A stretch of DNA of 64,000 nt from Sphingomonas sp. TREG-RG-20F-R18-01 (GTDB taxonomy: Bacteria; Pseudomonadota; Alphaproteobacteria; Sphingomonadales; Sphingomonadaceae), in contig NZ_JAKNQQ010000012.1 in NCBI RefSeq assembly GCF_022662475.1, positions 1 to 64,000 on the forward strand, read 5' to 3'. Of the stretch, positions 1 to 7,108 are shown piece after piece. The notes beneath the pieces were generated by a model, which was not told the origin of the DNA, searched no databases, and was given only the letters and a program-made list of their open reading frames with translations. A program made the position numbers and the translations under genes. The stretch's first letter is position 1. Every line of letters starts with the position of its first letter.

Positions 1-89
1 CTCGGCTAGCCGGCCTCTCTAGCCGGTGCTTGCCTGCTTGAACGCGATCACGTGCGAGGGCGTCATCAACGTCAGGCCCTTCTAACGGC

Positions 90-473
90 TCATTCCTGCG
101 GCTGTCGTTCCGTGCCGGCGTCACGCCGTCGTTCGATCAGATCCCGCATGTCCTGGATCGACTGCCAGTATGCCTTGTGACCTTGGGCGTCGGTGTAGTT
201 TTGAAACCATTCCGCCAATTCTTTGGGCGCGCGGACATAGATGACCTCCATCGGCGTGGCTGGAGGCTTCTGTCGGCGGCGCCCCCTGCCCTTCTGAGTG
301 TCCTCATTCTGACCGCGATCGGTGAAGCCAAGTGCTTCACCCCTTTGCACGGCCTCTCGCTCCTTCGCAGGATCTAGCGCGATTGGTCCCGTCGGGATGC
401 CTTCGAGATCGAGACCCGGCCTCTTGGTATCTTCTCCGCTTGCCCCCGGTTTTTTAAACCCGAAGTTGCTCAT
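90..473 (-). CDS. Small ParB-like partition partner (RHH-like)
   Basis: This 127-residue protein is encoded directly after parA with a 4-base start/stop overlap, so the two are almost certainly translated together. The N-terminal 70 residues look disordered and charged. The C-terminal part (about residues 75-117) reads as a short strand, EVIYVRAP, followed by two helices, which resembles a ribbon-helix-helix DNA-binding fold. In compact ParA loci a small RHH protein of this kind binds the centromere and stimulates ParA. The role is inferred from position and fold impression, not from a family match. Confidence 0.6.
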   Translation of the reverse strand: MSNFGFKKPGASGEDTKRPGLDLEGIPTGPIALDPAKEREAVQRGEALGFTDRGQNEDTQKGRGRRRQKPPATPMEVIYVRAPKELAEWFQNYTDAQGHKAYWQSIQDMRDLIERRRDAGTERQPQE

Positions 474-1153
474 GCCTTGTACTCCACGCGCAGCGCTTCG
501 ATCACGGCTTCAGCCAGGGCTTGCGCGTTCTCTTGGGCCCTAGGGAGGCCTGATGTTTCGGCCGGACTTAACTCGCGCAGCAACGCTCCGAACTCATATA
601 TGTCCCGGTAGGCGGCTCGCTCGACGAGGCCCACGCTCAGTGTCGGCAGCCCGGCCTCTTCAATCGCACTTGCAATGCGCTTGGACGTCTTCGTCGCAAT
701 CGCTGCGCTGTCTCGGCTACGTACCAACCGATACGGGATCCGGCGGCCAAGCGCTTCGCTTTCTTCCTCGATAAGTGCGACCGCTGTCGCCGCGAGTTCT
801 GCATCAACCGGCGATTGATTGAATGGAATGAGGACCATGTGTGACCGTGCGAGAGCGCGCGAAGTCATTCGTGAGGCGGCACCCTCAAGGTCGATGATAA
901 CGATGCTGTGCGTCTCAGACAGGCGCTCGATTGTTTGGATCATCTCGCCTTCGGTCGGCCGGGGGACGACTGTGTAAGGGACGCCCTTCCCCGCCTGAGT
1001 TCGCTTCGCAGCCCACTTGGCTATGATCGCGTTCGGATCAGCATCGATGACGGCGGTCTTGACTCCGTTCTCGTGGAGCTGGTCCGCGAGCACTAGCGCA
1101 AGTGTGGTTTTACCCGCCCCGCCTTTTGGATTGCCGATCGAAATTACGGACAT
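470..1153 (-). CDS. parA: ParA family partition ATPase
   Basis: This 227-residue protein has the deviant Walker A motif KGGAGKTT at residues 10-17, the ParA-type DADPN segment near residue 38 and a Walker B-like IVIIDLEG at about residue 86. It has no N-terminal helix-turn-helix extension, so it is the small ParA/VirC1-like kind. ParA ATPases move plasmid copies by binding the nucleoid non-specifically and responding to the centromere-binding partner. The gene precedes the small RHH-like partner, and a long hexamer repeat lies immediately upstream of its start. This arrangement matches compact type Ib partition loci. Confidence 0.9.
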   Translation of the reverse strand: MSVISIGNPKGGAGKTTLALVLADQLHENGVKTAVIDADPNAIIAKWAAKRTQAGKGVPYTVVPRPTEGEMIQTIERLSETHSIVIIDLEGAASRMTSRALARSHMVLIPFNQSPVDAELAATAVALIEEESEALGRRIPYRLVRSRDSAAIATKTSKRIASAIEEAGLPTLSVGLVERAAYRDIYEFGALLRELSPAETSGLPRAQENAQALAEAVIEALRVEYKA

Positions 1154-1179
1154 GGAGCCCCCCCATCAGGATTGCGCAG

Positions 1180-1530
1180 CCGCTTGCGAGTTAGCTAGCG
1201 CATGCGCTGTCGCAATCGATATCGCTTTAGCTTGCGGATGTCTAGCGCTTGCGCTCGCCCAATCGCTTGCCCTTGCACAAGCGCCAGCCATTGCGCTTGT
1301 GCATGTGCTAGCGCTTTTGCTAGCGCTTTTGCCTGCGCTTGCGCGGGCGCTTGCGCTTGTGCCTGTGCCTGTGCCTGTGCTTGTGCTTGTGCTTGTGCTT
1401 GTGCTTGTGCTTGTGCTTGTGCTTGCGCTTGCGCTTGCGCTTGCGCTTGCGCTTTTATGATCGCTTGCGAGGCCGCTTGCCAGAGCGCTATTTATAAGCA
1501 AGCAGCCTGCTTGCACGAGTGCAAGCAGCG
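1180..1530. repeat. Hexamer repeat array upstream of parA, candidate centromere
   Basis: From about 1332 to 1451 the sequence is a strict 6-base tandem repeat of 20 units: mixed CCTGCG/CTTGCG/CCTGTG units, then seven CTTGTG and five CTTGCG. Degenerate copies (GCTTGC, GCTAGC, AGCGCTT) continue on both sides to about 1180 and 1530. The array sits just upstream of the parA start at 1153, where type Ib partition loci carry their centromere. The apparent open frames through it (Ser-Ala/Ser-Thr or Cys-Ala dipeptide repeats) are artefacts of the 6-base period. Confidence 0.7.
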
Positions 1531-1763
1531 GATCATAATTCTCGTCGACGGTTATGTCGCCCGCGCGTAATCCGAAGCGACGCTTAGGGCCTGCCAATCC
1601 GCCTTCGGGCACTTTTACGCCTGATGTTCGGAGAACTGCTACCGGCCGTCGCCGGCAATACCGGCGATTATTGCTGCGTTCCTGACGCTGCTCGCCGAAA
1701 CCTGATTCGTACCCCAACGGCCGCAGCGGGCGCCGGGAGGGCGGGAGCTTTCGGCGAGACCGC

Positions 1764-2030
1764 TTGGACGTTCCGCGGCCGAAGTCGATCTGCCCAAGCA
1801 CGGCGGATGCGGCACGGCTGGACAAGGCGGTGCGAACGATGCGTCGCGGCAAGCGTGACGATCCAGCCACCAAGAAGCGTCCTGCCGATGGTGACGCGCT
1901 GCGCGATATGCTGCACACGATCGATGGCACTGACCTGCGCTCATACCGCGACCGGGCGCGCTCGGCATGGTCGGTACCTTTCGCCGCTCCGAAGTGGCAG
2001 CGATCACGGTTGGGCCTATGTCTGATGGCA
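1764..2030 (+). pseudogene. Tyrosine recombinase fragment, frameshifted
   Basis: One frame reads LRDMLHTIDGTDLRSYRDRA and the next (from 1967) continues with GTFRRSEVAAITV. Together they match the part of XerC/D-type integrases that leads into the first catalytic arginine (the usual pattern is RDRALLL..FRRSEL). The frame changes near 1960, and neither a catalytic C-terminus nor an N-terminal DNA-binding domain is present. It is a short decayed remnant of an integrase, possibly the scar of an old insertion. Confidence 0.5.
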
Positions 2031-2099
2031 CGAGCGGCTTGCTGGAGCAGGGGCCAACATCAAAGAATGACCAAAAGGGCAGGGGCTCAGCGTCGCCAT

Positions 2100-2416
2100 T
2101 CCGGATGGTCGTCATCGCCGGCCTCGCCGGTAGCGTGATGGAGGCGATGTATCAGCCCGGGGGGATCTATACGAAGTACGGCGTCCTGCTTAAGGAGCTG
2201 CTGCCGCAGGGCGCGGGGCAGGGGGACTTGTTCGCCGTGGAGGATACGAGTGCGCCCGGTTTGCTGGCGGCTATGGATGGCCTCAACGATCGTTTTGGAC
2301 GCGGGACGGTAGGGATCGCAGCGCAGGGGTTCGGGGCGCGCGGGTTCGATACGAAGCGAAGCCAGAAGAGCCCAGCATGGACGACCCGGATCGGGGAGAT
2401 ACCGATAGCGCGATAG
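2100..2416 (+). pseudogene. UmuC C-terminal fragment
   Basis: The frame ending at 2416 contains MYQPGGIYTKYGVLLKEL, then QGDLF, then LNDRFGRGTVGIAAQG and a C-terminal WTTRIGEIPIAR. These match the C-terminal end of UmuC-type Y-family polymerases (DUF4113 region: RPGYRYKKAGV, QGDLF, RFGRGT, YTTRWDELP). All catalytic domains are missing. The open frame is continuous with the upstream integrase remnant, so the 149-codon frame 1967-2416 is a chance chimera of two relics and probably does not make a working protein. Confidence 0.6.
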
Positions 2417-2470
2417 GTGCGGGGCAGGGGACGGGTTCTACGAAAGTGGATTTTCGCTCAGAGCGTGAGG

Positions 2471-2508
2471 GCCATCCATCCTGAAACTAGATTTTCAGGA
2501 TGGATGGC
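2471..2508. repeat. Perfect 16-bp inverted repeat
   Basis: Arms 2471-2486 and 2493-2508 are exact reverse complements (GCCATCCATCCTGAAA) around a 6-base spacer. There is no T-run on either side, so it is not a standard terminator. It could be a recombination or protein-binding site, or the footprint of a mobile element next to the integrase/UmuC relics. Confidence 0.75.
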
Positions 2509-2556
2509 GTATATGGGGTGTGCGGTTTCATCGAGTCAGATCGGTGTCACTTACCT

Positions 2557-2587
2557 GAACCCGTCGCGCTGTGAACGCGGCGGGTTC
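2557..2587. repeat. Imperfect 12-bp inverted repeat
   Basis: GAACCCGTCGCG at 2557-2568 pairs with CGCGGCGGGTTC at 2576-2587 with one mismatch and a 7-base loop. It lies 50 bases after the perfect inverted repeat at 2471-2508, in a stretch with no convincing gene. A short GC hairpin followed by CTTTTTC occurs at about 2617-2630 and may end plus-strand transcripts. Confidence 0.45.
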
Positions 2588-2682
2588 AAACTTCCGGGGC
2601 TGGCGCCGTAAACAGCGCCGGCCTTTTTCTTGGAAGAAAGGGCGAAGGCCCTGTGAGACCTCCGCCCCCCGCTAAGCCGGAA

Positions 2683-2763
2683 TTACTTCCGGCCCAGCGT
2701 GACGATCGCGACGACTAGCGAAACACCAGTCAGCACGACCATTGCGGTTTCATACATGGTCAA
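2683..2763 (-). CDS. 26-residue hydrophobic peptide, holin-like or type I toxin-like
   Basis: Reading from a TTG at 2763 (or an in-frame ATG at 2757) gives a 24-26 residue peptide that begins MYETAMVVLTG, runs through one membrane-length hydrophobic stretch and ends LGRK. A perfect Shine-Dalgarno AAGGAGGTGA at 2771-2780 is 9 bases from the TTG, far stronger than others in this window. The layout (short charged start, YE near the N-terminus, one helix, basic tail) resembles small holin-like/type I toxin peptides known mainly from Firmicutes. Function is inferred from that likeness. A leader hairpin overlaps the ribosome binding site. Confidence 0.5.
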   Translation of the reverse strand: MTMYETAMVVLTGVSLVVAIVTLGRK

Positions 2764-2776
2764 ATCAATATCACCT

Positions 2777-2836
2777 CCTTTGGGTGACATGATTTGCGGC
2801 AGGGGCTGTGAACTCCCCATCGCTGTCACCCAAGGG
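2777..2836 (-). promoter_or_regulatory. Leader hairpin sequestering the peptide's ribosome binding site
   Basis: On the minus strand, CCCTTGGGTGACA (2836-2824) can pair with TGTCACCCAAAGG (2789-2777) with one mismatch and a loop of about 34 nt. The 3' arm runs into the AAGGAGGTGA ribosome binding site, so folding would hide part of it. Such occlusion is typical of tightly controlled toxic peptides. Confidence 0.5.
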
Positions 2837-2915
2837 TATCATACAGCGAGAGCGGGATTTCGTGCATTATTTGGTTTCACGATCGCGTGACCGAATGGTC
2901 TTTTGCGATCCTGAC

Positions 2916-3425
2916 CTATGCAGGCGTTGCCACCTTGAGCTTGCGCCGGGGTGTCGGTGCTGGCGTCGGCGCGGGCGACGGTCCTTCCGGCTCTGCCTCT
3001 GGCATCTTGGGTTTCCGTCCAAGGCCGATCTGCTTAGCCATCGCGCGACGTGCCTCGCTGTAGGCCGGCGCTACCATCGGATAATCGGGTTTGAGATTAT
3101 AGCGGGCGCGGTATTCCTCGGGCGTAAGCCCGTTGCTGCTCAGATGCCGGCGTAGGGTTCGGTACGGCTTTCCGTCGATCATGGATATGATCTGATCGGG
3201 CGACGCCAGCGACTTTCGCGCGGTCGTTGCCGGTGGATATTCCGCGTCGGTTGGCGCGGCGGGCTGTTGATCGGCTTCGCCCGGGGCGTCCAGCTTCACC
3301 AGGGCCGCGTGCATCGAGGTAAGGAAAGCCGGGACAGCATCGGCTTCGGGTCGGGTATTCGGGTTCGCAAGCCACGCAGCGGTGAGTTCGGCTGCCAACG
3401 CAATCCTGTCAGTCTTCTCGTCCAT
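2916..3425 (-). CDS. MucR family transcriptional regulator, zinc-less variant
   Basis: The 169-residue protein contains the MucR/Ros signature: a SLASPDQIISMIDGK-like segment, then YRTLRRHLSSNGLTPEEYR, then YNLKPDYPMVAPAYSEARR. The cysteines that normally hold zinc in Ros/MucR are absent (the usual C..CGK position reads SMIDGK), as in known zinc-less relatives. The N-terminus has a long Ala/Pro-rich extension and the C-terminus a Pro-rich, basic tail. The start at 3425 is chosen because AGGGA sits 7 bases upstream; an in-frame start at 3470 is possible but lacks a site. MucR proteins bind AT-rich DNA and silence horizontally acquired genes. Confidence 0.85.
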   Translation of the reverse strand: MDEKTDRIALAAELTAAWLANPNTRPEADAVPAFLTSMHAALVKLDAPGEADQQPAAPTDAEYPPATTARKSLASPDQIISMIDGKPYRTLRRHLSSNGLTPEEYRARYNLKPDYPMVAPAYSEARRAMAKQIGLGRKPKMPEAEPEGPSPAPTPAPTPRRKLKVATPA

Positions 3426-3605
3426 ATCTATTCCCTGTTGCATAGCGGTGCCGATCATAACCGATCCCACCCCAAGCTGTCCAAGGTCCGCAGTTCTGGC
3501 AAAGCATGCGGCGCGTGTCGATCAGTGCAGGCGAGATTCCGGCAGCGCGCGAGGCGTCGCAGCCGAGCGATGATCGCCCAAATACGGCTTAGCGCATCGA
3601 TGGAC

Positions 3606-3632
3606 AAAAAAAGGCCGCCCAAAGGACGGCCT
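3606..3632 (-). terminator. Rho-independent terminator, minus strand
   Basis: On the minus strand AGGCCGTCC, a 4-base loop and GGGCGGCCT are followed by seven T residues. It would end minus-strand transcription coming from about 3750. A 76-codon frame there (start 3752) reads through the hairpin and is not convincing. Confidence 0.7.
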
Positions 3633-3837
3633 GGAAGTTTTAGGAGAGGATGCCTGAAAGGCCTGTCTTTGCTGCACCTGCGAAGAGCCGATCGCAAGTG
3701 CAATCGATGCAATGGCAGTTACGTCATCCAGCGGCTCGGTCCGTAGGTCCATCTGGACCTGTCATCCGGAAAACGATGGCACAGCGCACGGTGTGAGACA
3801 GGGCGAGAGCGGGGCGGCGGTGCCGCCCCGTCCTTGG

Positions 3838-3984
3838 TCATTCTTCCCAAAGTGGCTTGAGCCTGCGGGTCCGCTTGCGAGCGGGCCGGGGTGCGGGGGC
3901 GGGCATTCCGTGTGCTGCGATCTCTGCCTGGATGCTTGCCAGTTCAGCCAGCCATGCCTGGGTGCGTGCGGTGTGCGTGTGCAT
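3838..3984 (-). CDS. Small basic hypothetical protein
   Basis: The 48-residue protein has an amphipathic helix (AWLAELASIQAEIAAHG) followed by a Pro/Arg-rich basic tail. The start at 3984 is chosen because GGAGG lies 6 bases upstream; the frame extends further 5' but only through repeat-like GC-rich DNA. A GGGGCGGC/GCCGCCCC hairpin at 3811-3829 follows the stop. I do not recognise a family. Confidence 0.55.
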   Translation of the reverse strand: MHTHTARTQAWLAELASIQAEIAAHGMPAPAPRPARKRTRRLKPLWEE

Positions 3985-4008
3985 GTGAACCTCCGTCTGT
4001 TCGCCTAA

Positions 4009-4180
4009 GACGGGTGCGGCCGACGGTCGGTCGGGGCCGGAGTCACAGGACCGCGCAGCGGCCGCGAAGCGGGGCGTGGGGGTGCCGATTTTGTCGCGGC
4101 CGGAGTGAAGCGCAGCGAAAACGCAGGCCGCGGCAAAATTGGGGGCACCGCGCATCCTTGACGCCGGCCCTGACCGATCG
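4009..4180. repeat. Intergenic repeat related to 6120-6250
   Basis: This gene-free stretch carries back-to-back short palindromes, CCGCGCAGCGG and CCGCGAAGCGG. It also has AATTGGGGGCACCGCGCATCC followed by TTGACGC. The region 6120-6250 has the same order (CCGCGCAAGCGG, CCGCGCCAGCGG, TTTTGGGGGGACCGCCGATCC, TTGACGC). Both lie upstream of small minus-strand genes (3984 and 6096). They may share a regulatory or structural role. Confidence 0.45.
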
Positions 4181-4240
4181 TCACGATAGAAGGGCGTCGA
4201 CGACAGAGTTTTGAAACGCTTGGGGGGTACGCGACGACTG

Positions 4241-4495
4241 ATGAGTGTGCCTACTGCGATCGAGCTGCGCGCAACGCTGGTGACGGTGATCGCCGGCGCC
4301 AGCGAGACCCCTACTGCCCGATGGGACGCGCTGGTCGGATTGGTCGAAATTCTCTCGCTCGCTTACCACCCGCGATCCAACTGGCGGGTCGAGGTGAGCG
4401 GGACGCAGGACGACCGCCGCTGGATCGAAGCGGCGATCGAGCTGGTCAGAGCCGAACATCCCTATGTGACCGGGAAAGGAAGTCCGGGCCTGTAG
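4241..4495 (+). CDS. Hypothetical protein
   Basis: The 84-residue protein is predicted to be compact and alpha-helical with a short WRVEVSGT strand segment; no family is recognised. An ATG at 4241 is used; a TTG at 4211 would add ten residues. No strong ribosome binding site is visible. It stands alone on the plus strand between minus-strand genes. Confidence 0.45.
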   Translation: MSVPTAIELRATLVTVIAGASETPTARWDALVGLVEILSLAYHPRSNWRVEVSGTQDDRRWIEAAIELVRAEHPYVTGKGSPGL

Positions 4496-4505
4496 ATCAT
4501 CCTCG

Positions 4506-4712
4506 CTAGGGCTTGACGGTCTGCGATCGGAGGATGGCGGCGGTCAGCTCGTCGCTGTCGATCTCGCCGGCGACGTAGCGGGCGTTGAGACGCTCGATTT
4601 CCTCGGAGAGGATGCCGCCTTCGTGGCGGACGTTGCCACGAGCGAAATCGACTTCACGGTGACGGCGTGTCCGCTCGCTTGCGCTGATCTGGTTGATCGT
4701 TTCGACGGTCAT
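4506..4712 (-). CDS. VbhA-like antitoxin domain protein
   Basis: This 68-residue protein contains RREVDFARGNVRHEG-like sequence, then an acidic spacer and NARYVAGEIDSDELTAAIL. That matches the antitoxin_VbhA domain (the usual core is a basic helix followed by RYVAGEI..DEL). VbhA inhibits the Fic AMP-transferase VbhT. No Fic protein is encoded nearby, so this one is an orphan or has another partner. The start at 4712 follows AAAGGA at the right distance. The DUF3768 gene lies just upstream on the same strand and may form an operon with it. Confidence 0.65.
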   Translation of the reverse strand: MTVETINQISASERTRRHREVDFARGNVRHEGGILSEEIERLNARYVAGEIDSDELTAAILRSQTVKP

Positions 4713-4771
4713 GATCCGATCCTTTCGGTAGATGGTGGTATACCCCGGCGACTGAGCGCCGGGGCGGAAGG

Positions 4772-5164
4772 TCATCGCTCATCGGTTCGCATGATGGTGA
4801 GGACACGGACGGTCTGGAAGGGATCGGACGGATCCTCAGAACCAGCGGTGAGGTCGAGATTGTAATAGTCGATCTTCCAGTAGCAGGGCACGCCCGCGAA
4901 CTCGAACTTGCCCATGTCGCGCTCGCCGTGCGGGTTGATGGCGTTGTCGAATGCGTCGAAATCGCGCACCTCACGCAGGATCTGGGCGCGGTTGCGCCAT
5001 CCCCGAAACAGGCTGACGTCGCCGATAAGCTCGGCAATCCCGATAGTCATCACGACGCGGTTGTTGCCGGGTGCGGTGATGTGTTCGCGTAGCCAGTCGT
5101 TGAGCTGCGCGATCTCGGTTACGCCACCCTTGGCGCGGTCTGAATGCGGCGTTTGCTCGGCCAT
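4772..5164 (-). CDS. DUF3768 domain protein
   Basis: The 130-residue protein matches DUF3768 along its length: LNDWLR near the N-terminus, VVMTIGIAEL, VRDFDAF, NPHGERDMGKFEF, then CYWKIDYYNLDL and a C-terminal TVRVLTIMRTDE. The family is common on alphaproteobacterial plasmids and has no known function. The start at 5164 follows GAGGAGA. It precedes the VbhA-like gene on the same strand. Confidence 0.8.
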   Translation of the reverse strand: MAEQTPHSDRAKGGVTEIAQLNDWLREHITAPGNNRVVMTIGIAELIGDVSLFRGWRNRAQILREVRDFDAFDNAINPHGERDMGKFEFAGVPCYWKIDYYNLDLTAGSEDPSDPFQTVRVLTIMRTDER

Positions 5165-5414
5165 GATGGTCTCCTCGTCCTGACCCCGCCAATCGGGGTC
5201 GTTCGACAGGCGACAGGACTGCCGGGGCATAGTTCACGTAAGCGCACCCGCAGGGTCGAAACGCAGAGGAGAAGCCCGCTTGGGCGGGCTTGCGCGGGTG
5301 GACGCCCCGGCGAGGACTGAGAGCCCGAACACCCCGCTGATTGGCGACAAGGGGGAGGCCATGCCCTGATCCTGACGCTGGACGACTGTCGCGATCGGGG
5401 CGTATCGTCCGGCC

Positions 5415-5741
5415 ATGGAAACGGCTGCCGACATTGTCACCCTGTGGCCCCGCTGGATGGAGAGCGCGGGCGAGATGCTGCGCATGAATGCTCTGGTCCG
5501 GACGCGGTGCTGCGGCTGCGGGACGCTGATGCGGGCCGACCTCAACGACATCGTGGCACGGCATGGCCCCGGCTATTCGTTGATCGACAAGCTGGAGCGG
5601 TGCCGGATGGTCGAGTGCATCAGCTCGACCTTCTACCTGGCATCGCGGACCTATGGCGGCCAGTGGACGACTTTGCTGCGCGATCCGGAGCTGGTGACAG
5701 CGTTTGAGGTTCTGCCGCCTGTGCGGACGGCGCGACGCTGA
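5415..5741 (+). CDS. Hypothetical protein with cysteine cluster
   Basis: The 108-residue protein has a CCGCGT motif at about residues 32-37 and further cysteines near residues 63 and 68, which could form a metal site. The segment DLNDIVARHGPGYSLIDKLERC resembles a recurring small-protein type of alphaproteobacterial genomes, but I cannot name a family. The ATG at 5415 has no strong upstream site. Confidence 0.55.
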   Translation: METAADIVTLWPRWMESAGEMLRMNALVRTRCCGCGTLMRADLNDIVARHGPGYSLIDKLERCRMVECISSTFYLASRTYGGQWTTLLRDPELVTAFEVLPPVRTARR

Positions 5742-5808
5742 CCGCTCGGCTCGTCTTGGCGCGATAGGGTTCGATCTGGATCCCGCCACCAAACATTAGG
5801 CGGTGAGC

Positions 5809-5832
5809 AAAAAAAGGGGGTGTAAAGCCCCC
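5809..5832 (-). terminator. Rho-independent terminator after the 5839-6096 gene
   Basis: On the minus strand GGGGG, a 7-base loop and CCCCC are followed by seven T residues, starting six bases after the stop codon of the membrane protein gene. Confidence 0.85.
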
Positions 5833-5838
5833 TCTTGG

Positions 5839-6096
5839 TCAGTGCCGCAGGATCGAGACCAGCGTTCCGACTGCCGTCAGTGCGACGATGGTAAAGCCGA
5901 TGATGCTGATGACCCAGGTCTGGGTTTTCATGTGCGTATCGAGCGAGCGTTGCAGCCCGTCGATCTTCTCCTGAAGCGGCTTTGTAGCGTCTCCAACCAT
6001 GCTATCGATATACTCCTCAAGGCTGGATACCACCAGCTTTGCCTGTTCGTCGCTGACGTTGATTGCTTTGAATGTTTGATACAGATCGATCTGCAT
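5839..6096 (-). CDS. Small coiled-coil protein with C-terminal membrane helix
   Basis: The 85-residue protein has a helical, probably coiled-coil N-terminal part (residues 15-55: EEYIDSMVGDATKPLQEKID and on) and one C-terminal transmembrane helix (TWVISIIGFTIVALTAVGTL). The layout resembles DUF1640-type and phage/plasmid tail-anchored proteins. AAGGAG is 6 bases before the ATG at 6096. It is a single-gene unit with its own terminator. Confidence 0.7.
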   Translation of the reverse strand: MQIDLYQTFKAINVSDEQAKLVVSSLEEYIDSMVGDATKPLQEKIDGLQRSLDTHMKTQTWVISIIGFTIVALTAVGTLVSILRH

Positions 6097-6406
6097 AGGC
6101 TTCTCCTTGTGCACGTTAGTGTGCGCAAGCGCCCCGACACGGGCTCCGGGCGAGGGGGTCAGGGACCGCGCAAGCGGCCGCGCCAGCGGGCGGTGGGGGA
6201 GCCAAAATACGTAAGGATTTTGGGGGGACCGCCGATCCTTGACGCGCTCGCCGCCACCCATGTCACAATGACAGACACACGAATGAGCCAACCCCAACCG
6301 TGCCGCAGCCGCGCATCGCGCGGGGCCGGGGCGGGCTCGATGCCCGTTCTGGCCCTGGTCTTTTTGCGCCTAAGGAAGGCGCGGGGGCCTTCCGGCCCCC
6401 ACCCGG

Positions 6407-6571
6407 TCAGGCGAAGGGGTCGTATTCGTTCACGACGACGACCGAGCTGTCGTGATCTTCGGCGGTGATGACGGCGTACCCTGTGCCGACGGCGATGACC
6501 ATGGTTGCCACCATCAGGGTCTTTGCGAGGCTCATGGCGTTTTTGCGGGCGATCCAGATATCGTTGAACAT
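6407..6571 (-). CDS. Small membrane protein
   Basis: The 54-residue protein has one transmembrane helix (about residues 13-35: MSLAKTLMVATMVIAVGTGY) and an acidic C-terminus ending in NEYDPFA. AGGAG precedes the ATG at 6571. Two GC hairpins follow the stop (6383-6400, then GCGCC/GGCGC at about 6367-6382 with a run of A/T beyond). No family is recognised. Confidence 0.5.
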   Translation of the reverse strand: MFNDIWIARKNAMSLAKTLMVATMVIAVGTGYAVITAEDHDSSVVVVNEYDPFA

Positions 6572-6650
6572 GTCCGAGGCTCCTGTGAAGCCGGCGGGGT
6601 TCATCCCCGCTCGACAGGCGCCCGACAGGGACGGGGAGGGGCCGCGATCA

Positions 6651-6673
6651 CTTTTTTCGCTCAGCGAAAAAAG
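6651..6673. terminator. AT-rich palindrome, possible bidirectional terminator
   Basis: CTTTTTTCGCT at 6651-6661 and AGCGAAAAAAG at 6663-6673 are exact reverse complements one base apart. As RNA it gives a short GC-closed hairpin flanked by an A-run and a T-run on both strands. The rest of 6572-6965 holds no convincing gene. Confidence 0.5.
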
Positions 6674-6965
6674 CCGTAGCGAAGCGCCCGGACCCTTCAC
6701 GGGTTGATCGTATAAGGCCCCGAGCCGGCCCAAGGATTGCGCCTCAAAGAGCGGGGTGAAGCTCGCTGGCCGGAGCGTCGTGCTCAGCGCTGGGTCGCCG
6801 GTGACGTCCCCCTCGCTCACGCATGGCGGTCGCTTGTTCCTCGTAGCCATACTCTGCGTCCCCCGATCGCGTGAGAGTTCGCGTGGCTGCAAGGCCGCCC
6901 TGGCTGTGCCTGGGGTGGAAAGATGTTGCCGCTTTTCGGAAAAGGATTTCCTGCGCGCTACGCGC

Positions 6966-7060
6966 CCGTCAGTTGATCGTCACCCGAATGGGCCGAGACC
7001 CATAGGGGCTCGGTGGAGCGAAGCGGAATAGAGCGACGGTCCCGGCGCAGCCGGGAGACG
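6966..7060. ncRNA. Conserved covarying element, copy 1
   Basis: This 95-base stretch is repeated at 33361-33457 with roughly three-quarters identity. Two hairpins are kept in both: CCGAG...CTCGG with a variable GC loop, and CCCGGC/GCCGGG here versus TCCGGC/GCCGGA there, where a C-G pair is replaced by T-A. The linker AGCGGAATAGAGCGA is invariant. Structure kept through paired changes suggests RNA or a folded single-strand DNA site. Transcribed strand unknown. The next plus-strand gene is the response regulator at 7109. Confidence 0.5.
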
Positions 7061-7108
7061 CCGTAAATTGATCGGGGTCTTTTGACTTAGATCAACGGTT
7101 GAGCATCA

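Noticed and set aside
1017..1930. Long open frames on both strands through the hexamer array (Ala-Ser, Cys-Ala, Leu-rich repeats)
   Set aside because: A 6-base repeat without stops opens every frame; the peptides are dipeptide repeats and overlap parA. They have no start site or conserved domain.
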